Shown: positions 44,061-52,857, counted from the stretch's first letter. The stretch is DNA of 64,000 nt from Caballeronia sp. SBC1 (GCF_011493005.1 NZ_CP049157.1:558001-622000), one strand, 5' to 3'. The notes: generated by a model not told the origin, from the letters alone. A program made the numbers and translations.

Positions 44061-45425
44061 TCACGCACTCGCCAGCGGAAAACTGACCGCAGCAATAATC
44101 CCCGAGCAGCCATCGCGGCGGTTCTGGATGACTGCCTGACCGCCATACTTCGCCGTGATCGCTTTCACGATCGACAGGCCGAGCCCGGTCCCTTCCACGT
44201 CCGCGAGAGTGTTGCTGTTTGCCCGAAAGAACCGGTCGAAGACACGCGGCAGCGACTCCTCGGCAATGCCCGGACCGGTATCCGTGACCTCGATCCACAG
44301 TGCGTTCGCCTCGCGACGCATACGCAGGTCGATCGTGCCGCCATCCGGGGTGTAGCGCACCGCGTTGCTCACCAGATTCTTGACGGCAATGGCCACATCT
44401 GCCCGTGCAGCGGCGACCTTGTCTGCGAGCATGGCCTCCGCGCCAATGTCGATACCCCGCGCCGATGCAATGGGCAGCACGCCGGAGACGGCATCGACCA
44501 CGATTGGCGAAACATCCGAAGGTTCGACCGCGATGTCGAGCGGCGCGTCCGCGCGCGCGAGCCGCAGCAACTGCCCGATCAGCGCACCGCTGCGAGCAAT
44601 GCCGTTGCGCAACTCCTGAAACCGCTCCTGGTTGCCGGCCACAATATGCGGCTGCAGATTGTCCGCCTGCAACTGAAGCGCAGTAAGTGGCGTGCGCAGT
44701 TCGTGCGCGGCGTCGGCAATGAACTTTCGTTCGGATTCGATCACTTGCGCGAGGCGCGCGATCATGCGGTTGATCGATTCGACGAACGGCAGCACTTCAC
44801 TTGGCACGCCCGCGACGGGCAGCGGTTTCAGATTCGCGGCATCGATGGATTGCGCTGCCTGCCCGAGTGGCGTCAGCCGCCGCAGCGTGCCACGCACGAT
44901 CACAACCACCGCGAAGAGCACGAGCGGCAACAGGATCAGCGTGGGCCAGAGCGTAGTGAGCGCGGCTTCGCGCACGAGCTCGTCGCGCACCGACGAACGC
45001 TGCGCTACCTGGATCAAGCTCTCGTCCTGGCGCAGCGTGTAGATTCGCCAGCGTTCGCCATTCACCTGCTCCGAAGAAAATCCTGCCGGGGCGCTTTCGG
45101 GCAGTGACAGTGACGGATCGGTGGAGCGGAACGGGACATCGGTCCCGGGCTTACGAATGGTGATCACAATATCGCGCGATGGTTGCGAGCCGCGCGCGGG
45201 CGCGCTCGGAATCGCATCGGCGAGATCGCCGCGCATGCGCATGGCGACCTGCTCCAGGCGCAGGTCGAGCAGCGCGCTCATGCCCGTGCGGCAGAGCTGA
45301 TAAGTACTGATGCCCTGCGCAACGGCGACCACGCTGACCAGCACGGCCAGCGCAATGATGAGATTGTTGCGCAGCGACGGTCTCAACGAATAGCGCGCGA
45401 AAACGGACGAAAGCGATGGGTTCAT
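44061..45425 (-). CDS. sensor histidine kinase (QseC-like)
   Basis: The 454-residue kinase has two transmembrane helices (about 20-40 and 160-185) flanking a periplasmic domain of about 120 residues. The H-box is FIADAAHELRTPLTALQLQA, the N-box VKNLVSNAVRYTPDGG and the G-boxes DTGPGIA and GTGLGLSIVKAI. It probably pairs with the response regulator downstream. Two small plus-strand genes start divergently beyond it, making them candidate targets of the system. Confidence 0.93.
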   Translation of the reverse strand: MNPSLSSVFARYSLRPSLRNNLIIALAVLVSVVAVAQGISTYQLCRTGMSALLDLRLEQVAMRMRGDLADAIPSAPARGSQPSRDIVITIRKPGTDVPFRSTDPSLSLPESAPAGFSSEQVNGERWRIYTLRQDESLIQVAQRSSVRDELVREAALTTLWPTLILLPLVLFAVVVIVRGTLRRLTPLGQAAQSIDAANLKPLPVAGVPSEVLPFVESINRMIARLAQVIESERKFIADAAHELRTPLTALQLQADNLQPHIVAGNQERFQELRNGIARSGALIGQLLRLARADAPLDIAVEPSDVSPIVVDAVSGVLPIASARGIDIGAEAMLADKVAAARADVAIAVKNLVSNAVRYTPDGGTIDLRMRREANALWIEVTDTGPGIAEESLPRVFDRFFRANSNTLADVEGTGLGLSIVKAITAKYGGQAVIQNRRDGCSGIIAAVSFPLASA

Positions 45426-45563
45426 CGGTCGAATTCCGGTTCTGGCTGAAGGACCAAGCGCAGCGCGAGGCTGTCCCCGCGCTCATTGTCTGCTCATTCT
45501 TGCCTGTGAACATGCAGTCACGCGAACCACCGGTTCGCTTCACGACCCAACGGGAGATGACTC

Positions 45564-45731
45564 ATGTTCCAGCTCTTCAATCACGACTCGAGCACCAGAA
45601 ACAGCGATCAGGCCACCTTGCGCATGGACGACAACCTGCCGGCCGAGAAGGTCGCGCTATCCGGTGAACGCCCTGCTACGTATGAAGAAATGCTGCCCTG
45701 GCTGCTGCTCGGCGCCGTGGTCGGCTTCTGA
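45564..45731 (+). CDS. small protein, 55 residues, with C-terminal hydrophobic segment
   Basis: GGGAG stands seven bases before ATG 45564. The protein has a charged front half (MFQLFNHDSSTRNSDQATLR) and ends PWLLLGAVVGF, so it may insert its tail in the membrane. It starts 138 bases from the divergent histidine kinase gene. No family is recognised. The ribosome site, length and promoter-facing position support translation. Confidence 0.55.
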   Translation: MFQLFNHDSSTRNSDQATLRMDDNLPAEKVALSGERPATYEEMLPWLLLGAVVGF

Positions 45732-45842
45732 TCCGCCACACCGCTCATTTTCCCCTCATTCTGCACCGTCAGAATCCTGCTCATCGATATAACGCGCACG
45801 ACGCCCACGACGCGTCTACGGCACAAGGTAAAGGAATCCGTC

Positions 45843-46004
45843 ATGATCGCCACGCTGCAAACCCTGTTCGACATCTCGCTCGCCATTGCCAGCGCGGCCC
45901 TCACCGTCGCGGTCTTCACTACCCTGGTGCAGCTCGGCGCCGTGGTTCACCGGCGCGCGACGCTCCTGTTGCAGCGTCCGCAGAGTTCAGTGCGGATGCA
46001 ATGA
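45843..46004 (+). CDS. small membrane protein, 53 residues
   Basis: AAAGGA lies eight bases before ATG 45843. One long hydrophobic helix spans most of the N-terminal half (TLFDISLAIASAALTVAVFT), followed by a basic tail (HRRATLLLQRPQSSVRMQ), giving an N-out or N-in single-pass protein. Its last 18 bases overlap the 3' end of the convergent marC-type gene. No family is recognised. It probably belongs with the 55-residue gene upstream. Confidence 0.55.
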   Translation: MIATLQTLFDISLAIASAALTVAVFTTLVQLGAVVHRRATLLLQRPQSSVRMQ

Positions 46005-46640
46005 ATTGAGCAGTTCCGAGAGTCCGAGCCACAGGATCTGCATGCCAATGCAGAAGATCGCGAACGCGAAGAGTCGCATGGCGATCTGCGTGCCGGACGG
46101 CCCGAGCAGCCGTTGGACGTTCGCCACGAAGCGCACACACAAGTAAATGACAATGCACAGCAGCGCGAGCGCCACGCCCACGCCAATGAAATGAGACGGC
46201 TGCAGGCCGCTGCGCGGCGTACCGGTGCCAAGCGCGATAGCCACCGAGATCGACCCGGGACCGACCGTCACCGGCAGCGTCAGCGGATAGAACGCCTTCG
46301 ATCGCAGCGAAACATCCCGACGCGACGCCCGCTCCGATTGCGCTTCCTCGCCGGAGTCATCGTCGGAGGATTGGAGCAGGTTCCAGCCCGCCATGAGGAT
46401 GATGATTCCGCCCGCCACGCGCAGCACCGGAATCGATATCCCGAGAAACGACAGCAGGTAGGCGCCCACCGACAGCGACGCAAGCAGGATCACGAAGCTG
46501 TTTATCGCAATGCGCCGCGCCAGATCCGCGCGCTCCGCCTCGCTCGCGTGCGGCGTGAGACTCAGGATGATGAACGCCGCCGCCGGCGGGTTGATGATCG
46601 GGAACAACGCCGCGACAATCAGCAGAACTGTCTTGGTCAT
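45987..46640 (-). CDS. MarC family membrane protein
   Basis: From ATG 46640 the protein has 217 residues and six transmembrane helices. LLIVAALFPIINPPAAAFII, GGIIILMAGWNLL and FYPLTLPVTVGPGSISVAIA match the MarC/UPF0056 family, which was named after a multiple-antibiotic-resistance locus but has no proven transport role. The longer start at 46718 would add a non-hydrophobic leader. Its 3' end overlaps the small membrane-protein gene on the other strand. Confidence 0.9.
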   Translation of the reverse strand: MTKTVLLIVAALFPIINPPAAAFIILSLTPHASEAERADLARRIAINSFVILLASLSVGAYLLSFLGISIPVLRVAGGIIILMAGWNLLQSSDDDSGEEAQSERASRRDVSLRSKAFYPLTLPVTVGPGSISVAIALGTGTPRSGLQPSHFIGVGVALALLCIVIYLCVRFVANVQRLLGPSGTQIAMRLFAFAIFCIGMQILWLGLSELLNSLHPH

Positions 46641-46829
46641 TTCGTGGATCACGGGTGTCCATCCGGTCTCAGGTAGGCGGAAAGGCCGGGCAGGCCCGAG
46701 CGTGCCAACATCGTGCATGCAAGATTACCGAATACTGGGGCGGATCGACTACGCCTGTTGGCAGAATTTCCGCACTTTTTTTGCAGACAATGACGGGTAC
46801 TTTTTTTGTGCGATGCGGGATTGCACACC

Positions 46830-46952
46830 ATGCTGATTGTTGATGGTGGTGGCATCGGCTGGACACGCGATGATGCACGGGTAGCCCAACTCGCTCGCCG
46901 CATTGAACCCGAACTAATGCCTTGCGCGATCGCTCTGCGGGACTACATTTAA
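46830..46952 (+). CDS. possible 40-residue protein
   Basis: The frame MLIVDGGGIGWTRDDARVAQ to LRDYI has a Gly-rich start and an ordinary mixed composition. No Shine-Dalgarno sequence is visible and no family is recognised. It may be chance or the N-terminal part of a lost gene. Confidence 0.2.
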   Translation: MLIVDGGGIGWTRDDARVAQLARRIEPELMPCAIALRDYI

Positions 46953-47038
46953 TCAATATCCGTCCAGCCCTATGGCGTGATACGAGCGGCGAAAACGCGG
47001 ACTGCGTCTGTCGCGGTGACATAAAAAGGAGGTCCCAA

Positions 47039-47494
47039 ATGGCAGAGATAGAAAAGGAAAACGTTGTTGCGGTGCTGAACCGGATTCTCGAATCCGAGTT
47101 GGCCGGCGTCGTTAGATATACACACTATTCGTTTCTTGTTTTCGGCTTCGGACGCATTCCGATCAGATCCTGGCTGCGCGAGCAGGCCGATGAATCGCTG
47201 TTGCACGCACAACAGGTCGGAGAATGGATCACCACTCTGGGCGCTTATCCGTCGCTTGAGATCGGCCCCCTCCTGGACTCCCACACATTCGATATCTCTT
47301 CGATCCTGCGCGAGTCGCTGCGAGCGGAGAACCTCGCGCTGGAGCTTTATCGCGAACTGCTCGCGCTGGTTGAGGACCGCTCGGTTGCACTCGAGGAGTT
47401 CGCCCGTCAGATGATCTATGTCGAAGAGATGCACGCGGGCGAAGTCGACAAGATGCTGCGCCGCCCTGGAGAAGTGACGACGTCGGCAGAATGA
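47039..47494 (+). CDS. ferritin-like protein (bacterioferritin-type)
   Basis: AAAGGAGG before ATG 47039 gives a 151-residue protein; the longer frame from 46922 is rejected. It forms a four-helix bundle with ferroxidase-like Glu and His residues: E18 in RILESELAGVVRY, E52 and H56 in ADESLLHAQQ, and E129 and H132 in YVEEMHAGEV. The second site is ExxxH instead of the ExxH of classical bacterioferritin, and no haem-ligand Met is evident there. Iron storage or peroxide protection is likely. Confidence 0.8.
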   Translation: MAEIEKENVVAVLNRILESELAGVVRYTHYSFLVFGFGRIPIRSWLREQADESLLHAQQVGEWITTLGAYPSLEIGPLLDSHTFDISSILRESLRAENLALELYRELLALVEDRSVALEEFARQMIYVEEMHAGEVDKMLRRPGEVTTSAE

Positions 47495-47498
47495 CAGG

Positions 47499-47542
47499 CG
47501 CCCCAACCCTGATCACACTGACAGGAGGCCCGGGGCGTTTTT
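47499..47542 (+). terminator. intrinsic terminator of the ferritin-like gene
   Basis: CGCCCC (47499-47504) pairs with GGGGCG (47532-47537), followed by TTTTT at 47538-47542. It stands four bases after the stop codon. Confidence 0.75.
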
Positions 47543-47553
47543 AATTGGCTCAG

Positions 47554-48024
47554 TTATTCTGCAATGCGTTTGAAACTGGCGTAGTAATCGTCGGTGTAGT
47601 AGCAGTCGCGGGTCTGCCTGCGCGGTCCACCGCATACGATGCGGCGCTGCCCGCGATCCGCCGAGCCAGGCGTTCGAACTGTGTATGCACGGTAATAGCC
47701 GCGCGGATGTTCCGGCAGCAATGCCGCGCTGTTGCGGAACAAGACACCGTCCTCGCCAAAAGGGAAAGGGCCGCCCGCTTTGATCAGACGCAGCGTTTCG
47801 GCTGCTTCCCCCGGCAACTGCGCCTTGGTGACGGTGGCCGGCGCGCTCCGCTCCTGCGCGCCCGATGCGGCGGGTGTGCCGCTCGCGGCCTGCCCAGGCT
47901 GAAGCGGCGCCTGACTCGCGGATGCGCCGGCTTCCTGAGTAGCGTTTCGCGATCCGTCCTTGCCGCATCCGCCAAGGAGCGCGCTCAAGGTGAGGATGCA
48001 GGAGAAAGCCCACGCTCGCTTCAC
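47554..48024 (-). CDS. barnase/RNase Sa-like lipoprotein with substituted catalytic residues
   Basis: The 156-residue protein starts at GTG 48024 and has a lipoprotein signal with Cys20 (TLSALLGGC). A Gln/Ala/Ser-rich linker leads to a microbial ribonuclease (N1/T1) fold at residues 80-156. Conserved structure motifs are GGPFPFGEDGVLFRNSAALL, YYRAYTVRTPG, RGQRRIVCGG and YYTDDYYASF. Family enzymes use Glu in the EYTV motif, Arg in RRI and His in the DHYASF motif. Here Ala113 replaces Glu and Tyr147 replaces His, while the Arg remains. It is probably not an active RNase; it may bind RNA, nucleotides or a partner in the envelope. Confidence 0.8.
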   Translation of the reverse strand: MKRAWAFSCILTLSALLGGCGKDGSRNATQEAGASASQAPLQPGQAASGTPAASGAQERSAPATVTKAQLPGEAAETLRLIKAGGPFPFGEDGVLFRNSAALLPEHPRGYYRAYTVRTPGSADRGQRRIVCGGPRRQTRDCYYTDDYYASFKRIAE

Positions 48025-48380
48025 GATACGGTTGTCTCTGGGTTGACTAGCATCTGACGATTGTGCGAGTCCAACGTGTGGTTTTGCTGGTGCATGGTCA
48101 ATGTAAGGCGAGACCGGGCTCTGCGGCGCTTGGTGCCGCAGAGCCTTGCCGAAAATTGGATTCCAGATGATCCTCGTGTAGGCATGCTATCCGGAGACTC
48201 TTATGTTGGATGCGCGCCCTCGCACACAGCACACGCATTATTTCGCATCGCTAATCCGCTGCAACCACGAGTTTCACCCGCGCCACGGCGGCCGCCGGGT
48301 TCGGTCGCCTTCTTCGGGTGAAGGGGTCACCTAGCGATGGTTAACAAAGTTGATGATGTCATTGAAGAACCACGGCAGGA
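48025..48380. other. intergenic with one strong hairpin, no gene
   Basis: No gene is supported. GGCTCTGCGGC (48117-48127) pairs perfectly with GCCGCAGAGCC (48135-48145) around a seven-base loop. No T run follows on either strand, so termination is uncertain. Confidence 0.5.
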
Positions 48381-48899
48381 TCAATTGCGTATCGGGACCA
48401 ATTTTTCGTACAGCGACCAGACATAGCCGCCGGGTTCGGGCTCCGGATACAGTCCTACGCGGACAAAGCCAAGAGACTCATAGTAGGCGCATAGCCTCGC
48501 GTTGTGGACTGCGCAGTCGAGTCGAACAGAACGCCGATTCAAGCCGCTCACCTTGTTAGCGCACCAATCAAGCATGAAGCCCCCGAGTCCACGTCCGTTA
48601 AAGCCGTTTCGCACAGAAAGCCCATGCACATAACCGGCGATCGGTTCTTGCGGTCCCCAGTGATTGTCCTCGTCCAGATCGAGCGAAAACGTTCCGACCG
48701 GATTACCTTCCAGCTCAACGACATACACTTCTTTTTCAGAGACATTGTTCCGTACCCAACTCTCGGAAAATCCGTCCCCTTGCTTGCCCCACGCATAGTC
48801 GCCGTGCGCCACCTTGATTGCGTGTGCATCGTTCCGGATTTGCGTAAGATCCGGCACATCCGATTCGCCTGCCCTACGGATGATTCTTGTTCTCATCAC
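48381..48899 (-). CDS. GNAT family N-acetyltransferase
   Basis: The 172-residue protein has the GNAT fold. The acetyl-CoA loop is in VHGLSVRNGFNGRGLGGFML, the preceding strand is VYVVELEGNPVGTFSLDL, and the late motif is VHNARLCAYYESLGFVRVG. AAAGGG precedes the start. Substrates of this group include small molecules and protein N-termini, and none is indicated. It stands alone next to IS-affected DNA. Confidence 0.9.
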   Translation of the reverse strand: MMRTRIIRRAGESDVPDLTQIRNDAHAIKVAHGDYAWGKQGDGFSESWVRNNVSEKEVYVVELEGNPVGTFSLDLDEDNHWGPQEPIAGYVHGLSVRNGFNGRGLGGFMLDWCANKVSGLNRRSVRLDCAVHNARLCAYYESLGFVRVGLYPEPEPGGYVWSLYEKLVPIRN

Positions 48900-49039
48900 T
48901 CATCCCTTTGATTGCTACGGGAGAGCGGATGTTAGCAGCGTGCTCTTACGTTGACCCAGCCACTTTTCGGACTATCAGCGATTGAAGTTGGGAAATTGAA
49001 AGGTTGCTCCCGGCCCGGAGACTGCCTGCCGCGACTCTG

Positions 49040-49447
49040 TCAGTCCATGTCGGGCGAGAAGCCATGACTGAGGAACAGACGCTCGGAAGCGTTGTTTCCC
49101 ACAGTCACCATGGCGCAGCATTCCCTATAACCAAGCGCTGCAAGCGACGACAGCGCTGCAACAATCAGGGCTCCGCCGTCACCGACCTGCCTTCGCGCAG
49201 GTGCCGTAGCTACAACGGCAACAACCGGGCAACCGTAGGGCGTGTAGTTGCAGACAAGGCACGCCGAACCAAGCTCACCGGCGTGTTCGATCGCCCACGA
49301 AGCCTCGGGAATCCATTCTCCATACCAACCTCCAACAATTGCCGCCGCCTTTGATGTGTATTGGACCGTGTCCTGCCCAGCATCATCGATTGTTCCGAGG
49401 AACGCGCTAAAAAGGAGTGCGCCCAGAGCCGGCACATCTTGCAACTG
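49040..49447 (-). pseudogene. GNAT acetyltransferase gene truncated at its 5' end
   Basis: The frame encodes DVPALGALLFSAFLGTIDDA and, near the end, ALIVAALSSLAALGYRECCA plus ASERLFLSHGFSPD, typical of a GNAT. The first ten or so residues that normally precede DVPALG are absent: a stop stands two codons upstream of TTG 49444 in the same frame. The IS21-type element begins about 20 bases further on. Loss of the proper start probably inactivates it, although TTG initiation cannot be excluded. Confidence 0.6.
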
Positions 49448-49472
49448 TCATCGGCGTTCTGAAAGTCGTCAA

Positions 49473-49491
49473 AAATTGACGGCGTGAAAGT
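49473..49491. repeat. IS21 left subterminal inverted repeat
   Basis: AAATTGACGGCGTGAAAGT pairs with AGTTTCAAACCGTCCGTTT at 52824-52842, with 14 of 19 positions matching in inverted orientation. The shared GACGG and TGAAA blocks are probably IstA binding sites. Confidence 0.5.
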
Positions 49492-49678
49492 GTTTTTTCT
49501 TCCTGCATTTTCTTGCCCAAATTCATCTCTCTAGAACCTGGCTTTTCTTCGGTTCTTCGTCGCTTCTTCGTCGGTCTTTTCCTTGGCTGTGCTGATGACC
49601 CTGCCTGTTCTTCGCGCGCGCTGCGTGGGCTTAGCTCGCGCAGCGGCGCATGATCTGGCCCCAGGGAGGGGCCGGTCC

Positions 49679-50179
49679 ATGACACGCCAAAGACAGCGTA
49701 AGTGCCTGGGTTGCGGGACGTTGTTCCGGCCGGATCCGCGCAATGTGCGGCACCAGCGGTATTGCTGCCAAGCCGCGTGCCGTCAGGCGAGCAAGGCGGC
49801 CAGTCAACGCCGGTGGCTTTCCCTACCTGAGAACCAGGACTACTTCCGCGGCGCGGAGAACGTCGTGCGAGTACAGCGCTGGCGTGGCGAGCATCCGGGG
49901 TACTGGCGGCATCCAGGCTCACCAGCGGCCGGTGCGTTACAAGATGACTGCCGCACGCAAGCCATTGAAATAAAAGAGGAATCCGCATTCTTAGTGGGCG
50001 AGGCGTTACAAGAGGCCTTATCGGCGCAACCGGCCGTGCTGATTGGGCTGATCGCCCATTTAACCGACAGTGCGTTACAAGAGGACATCGCGCGCAGCAC
50101 CCGGCGACTGCTACAACTGGGAAAGGACATCTTGAGCGGGGGGCGCGAGCATGCCGATCAAGCGAGTCATCTGCCCTGA
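49679..50179 (+). CDS. IS21 accessory protein with zinc-binding cysteines
   Basis: From ATG 49679 the protein has 166 residues. The N-terminus has a cysteine cluster (RKCLGCGTLFRPDPRNVRHQ, then RYCCQAAC) like a small zinc ribbon, then a charged middle and a helical C-terminus. It overlaps the next gene by 29 bases. Such genes precede istA in some IS21 relatives; their role in transposition is not established. The longer upstream frame from 49583 is not needed. Confidence 0.7.
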   Translation: MTRQRQRKCLGCGTLFRPDPRNVRHQRYCCQAACRQASKAASQRRWLSLPENQDYFRGAENVVRVQRWRGEHPGYWRHPGSPAAGALQDDCRTQAIEIKEESAFLVGEALQEALSAQPAVLIGLIAHLTDSALQEDIARSTRRLLQLGKDILSGGREHADQASHLP

Positions 50180-50549
50180 GCGGATGCGGCAGATTCCGGC
50201 GCACTTCAGCTGGGTCGATCACCGGCTGGTGCGCGAGCGGTATATCGAGCGCTGTGACGCGTGTGCCGCCGCGCTGTACCTGTTTCTGGTCACTGTCGCC
50301 GATGCCCAGGGCCTGAGCTATTACGCGGACACGTCGCTGGTGCATCGCCTGTCGATGGCGCCGGCGCGTCTGGAGATGGCCCGCAACGATCTGATCCGTA
50401 TTGGCTTGATCGCCTGGCAAAGGCCGCTGTATCAGGTGCTGGCGCTGGATGCGCCGCCTCCTGAGTCGGCAGCGTCCCCGCGTGGCCACCCGGATGTGGC
50501 CACGCAGCTCGAGCGGCTGCACGCGGCGCTGGGCAAGCGCCATGCTTGA
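50151..50549 (+). CDS. second IS21 accessory protein, possibly winged-helix
   Basis: The 132-residue protein begins MPIKRVICPERMRQIPAHFS and contains a segment resembling a replication-initiator-like winged helix (SLVHRLSMAPARLEMARNDL, then IRIGLIAWQRPLYQVL). It overlaps istA by eight bases, so translation is coupled. Its place between the zinc protein and istA is fixed in related elements. Function is unknown. Confidence 0.65.
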   Translation: MPIKRVICPERMRQIPAHFSWVDHRLVRERYIERCDACAAALYLFLVTVADAQGLSYYADTSLVHRLSMAPARLEMARNDLIRIGLIAWQRPLYQVLALDAPPPESAASPRGHPDVATQLERLHAALGKRHA

Positions 50550-52029
50550 CTATGAGGCGTACTGCAAGATCCGCGATTGCCATGATCGGCAGCACCTGAC
50601 GATTACGCAAACGGCGCGCGCGCTCGGGCTGCATCCGCAAACCGTGACGAAATGGCTCAAGGCCGGTCAGTACCGGCCCCGCCAATCGCCCCCACGCGCC
50701 AGCCGACTTGATCCGTTCAAGGCGCAGGTGGTGCGTTGGCTTGACGGGCATCCGTACAGCGCGCAGCAGATCTTCCAGCGCTTGCGCGAAGTTGGCTTTG
50801 ACGGTGGCTACACGATCGTGCGCGACTATGTGCACAAGGTTCGTCCGCCGCGGCGCCAGGCGTTCCTCAAGCTCGCCTTCGCCCCCGGCGAGTGCGCGCA
50901 AATCGACTGGGGCGAATACGGCTCGATTGGCGTCGGCTCGACTCGGCGGCGACTGTCGTTCTTCGTCATGGTGTTGTGCTACAGCCGCCTGATGTATGTG
51001 GAATTCACCGTGTCGCAGACGATGGAGCACTTCCTTGCGTGCCATGAGCACGCGTTCGCAGCCATCCATGGTTGCCCGAGGAAGGTGATGGTGGACAATC
51101 TGAAGTCCGCCGTGCTGCAACGCCTGGCGGGCGAGGCGCCAGTGTTCAATCCGCGCTACCTCGATGCGGCGCGGCACTGGGGTTTCGACATCGTTGCCTG
51201 CAACGTCGGCAAGGGCAACGAGAAAGGCCGGGTGGAAAACGGTGTTGGTTACGTCAAAAAAAATCTCCTCAACGGGCTCGAGCTATCCGAGTTCAGCGCG
51301 ATCAACCCTGCGGCCCGACTCTGGCTCGACACCATCGCCAATGTGCGCATACACGGTGAGACGCATCAGCGACCCGCCGATCTGTTCGCCGCCGAACAAG
51401 CCCATCTGAAACCGCTCAATCCATTACCCTACGACGTTGCACGCATCGTGACGGTACGTGCGTCCAAGCAGTTTCGCGTGGCGTTGGACACCAACCATTA
51501 TTCCGTGCCGGCACAGTACGCAAGCGAGCGCGTGACGCTCAAAGCCTATCCCGAGCGGGTCTGCATTTACCACGACAACTTGCTGATCGCCCGACATGCC
51601 CGCAGCTACGATCGCCGCCAGGACATCGAGGACCCCGAGCATCCGAAGGCACTCCTCGCACAACGCCGCAATGCTCGCGAACAGCGGTTGATGCTGCGCT
51701 TCCTGAGTCTGGGCCCTCACGCTCAGGCCTATTACGAAGGGCTCGAGCAACGGCGTGCCAATGCGCGGCAGCACATGCGCAAGATCGTCGCGCTGAGCGA
51801 GATCTACGGCATCGAGGCCCTCGCGCGCGCCTTGCAGGATGGGCTCTCGTTCCACGCCTTCAGTTGCGAGTACATCGCCAACATCCTCGAGATGAAAGCA
51901 CGCGATTTGCCTGAACCCGGCGCGCTGCACCTGATCCGCCATCAGGATTTGCTGGACATCGAACTCGCGCAACCGGATCTCTCACGCTACGGACCGGAGC
52001 AGCCCCATGACGACGAAAGCTCAACGTAA
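50542..52029 (+). CDS. istA: IS21 family transposase IstA
   Basis: From ATG 50542, inside the end of the preceding gene, the protein has 495 residues. The N-terminal helix-turn-helix is LTITQTARALGLHPQTVTKW. The rve integrase core includes AQIDWGEYGSIG with the first catalytic Asp, MVDNLKSAVL with the second, and GKGNEKGRVENGVGYVKKNL with the Glu. The C-terminal beta-barrel and basic tail are present and there is no internal stop, so the transposase may be active. The stop overlaps istB by 23 bases. Confidence 0.95.
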   Translation: MLDYEAYCKIRDCHDRQHLTITQTARALGLHPQTVTKWLKAGQYRPRQSPPRASRLDPFKAQVVRWLDGHPYSAQQIFQRLREVGFDGGYTIVRDYVHKVRPPRRQAFLKLAFAPGECAQIDWGEYGSIGVGSTRRRLSFFVMVLCYSRLMYVEFTVSQTMEHFLACHEHAFAAIHGCPRKVMVDNLKSAVLQRLAGEAPVFNPRYLDAARHWGFDIVACNVGKGNEKGRVENGVGYVKKNLLNGLELSEFSAINPAARLWLDTIANVRIHGETHQRPADLFAAEQAHLKPLNPLPYDVARIVTVRASKQFRVALDTNHYSVPAQYASERVTLKAYPERVCIYHDNLLIARHARSYDRRQDIEDPEHPKALLAQRRNAREQRLMLRFLSLGPHAQAYYEGLEQRRANARQHMRKIVALSEIYGIEALARALQDGLSFHAFSCEYIANILEMKARDLPEPGALHLIRHQDLLDIELAQPDLSRYGPEQPHDDESST

Positions 52030-52807
52030 CACCACAATCGCGCACCCGAGCGAACTCGCCATCGATCCGTTGCGCACGCAGCTCACGGGACTACATCTGG
52101 GCTACGTGCTGCAACATTACGAGGCGTTGGCCACCGAGGCGGCGGCGCAGCACTGGTCGCATGTCGACTATTTAGCGAACCTGATCGAAGGTGAAGCGCA
52201 TCAACGCGAGGATCGCAGTATTGCTCGGCGGGTCGCGCTCGCCCGTTTCCCGGTGCTCAAGACGCTCGATCAATTCGAATGGAATTGGCCCAGCAAGATC
52301 AATCGGCTGCAGATCCAGAATCTGTTTCGCCTGAACTTCATCGAAGAGCGAGCCAACGTGATCTTCCTCGGTGGCGTCGGGCTCGGCAAGAGCCATTTGA
52401 GTATCGCGCTCGGACATACCGCCTGTCTGCGCGGCTACTCTGTACTCTTCGCCACCGCGGTCGATATCATCAACTCGGTGAACGCCGCATACGCGCATGG
52501 CGGGCTCAAGCGTGAACTGCGCCGCTACGTCAAACCGCGCGTGCTCATCGTCGATGAGCTGGGATATTTACCCATCGATAAACAGGGTGCCGACGCGCTG
52601 TTCCAGATCATCAGTCAGCGGTACGAGCATGGCGCAACAATCCTCAGTTCAAATCGAGCGTTTAAGCACTGGGCCGAGATCTTCAACCACGACAGCACGC
52701 TGACCTCCGCGTTGCTCGATCGCGTCCTCCATCATGCCGAGACCGTCGTCATCGAAGGCAAAAGCTATCGCATGAAAGACCAGAGTGATCCTGAACCCAC
52801 CACTTGA
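52007..52807 (+). CDS. istB: IS21 helper ATPase IstB
   Basis: The 266-residue DnaC-like ATPase has Walker A in VIFLGGVGLGKSHLSIALGH and Walker B in VLIVDELGYLPIDKQGADAL, followed by sensor residues in ATILSSNRAFKHWAEIF. IstB binds DNA and ATP and activates IstA for target choice. Its start lies inside the end of istA, which is typical. The C-terminus runs close to the right end repeat. Confidence 0.96.
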   Translation: MTTKAQRNTTIAHPSELAIDPLRTQLTGLHLGYVLQHYEALATEAAAQHWSHVDYLANLIEGEAHQREDRSIARRVALARFPVLKTLDQFEWNWPSKINRLQIQNLFRLNFIEERANVIFLGGVGLGKSHLSIALGHTACLRGYSVLFATAVDIINSVNAAYAHGGLKRELRRYVKPRVLIVDELGYLPIDKQGADALFQIISQRYEHGATILSSNRAFKHWAEIFNHDSTLTSALLDRVLHHAETVVIEGKSYRMKDQSDPEPTT

Positions 52808-52823
52808 TCATCTCGCCATGGTG

Positions 52824-52842
52824 AGTTTCAAACCGTCCGTTT
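52824..52842. repeat. IS21 right subterminal inverted repeat
   Basis: AGTTTCAAACCGTCCGTTT is the inverted partner of 49473-49491. It lies 16 bases after the istB stop codon. TTGACG at 52852-52857 probably marks the outer end region. Confidence 0.5.
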
Positions 52843-52857
52843 TACTTGAAATTGACG

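Larger units (their letters stand above)
49467..52857 (+). mobile_element. IS21-type insertion element with two accessory genes
   Basis: istA and istB are preceded by two small genes in the same orientation, an arrangement seen in a subgroup of proteobacterial IS21 elements. The ends carry CGTCAA/TTGACG motifs and subterminal inverted repeats of 19 bases (49473-49491 and 52824-52842) that agree at 14 positions. The exact outer boundaries and target duplication could not be fixed by eye. The element separates a truncated GNAT gene from gene-poor DNA. Confidence 0.75.
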
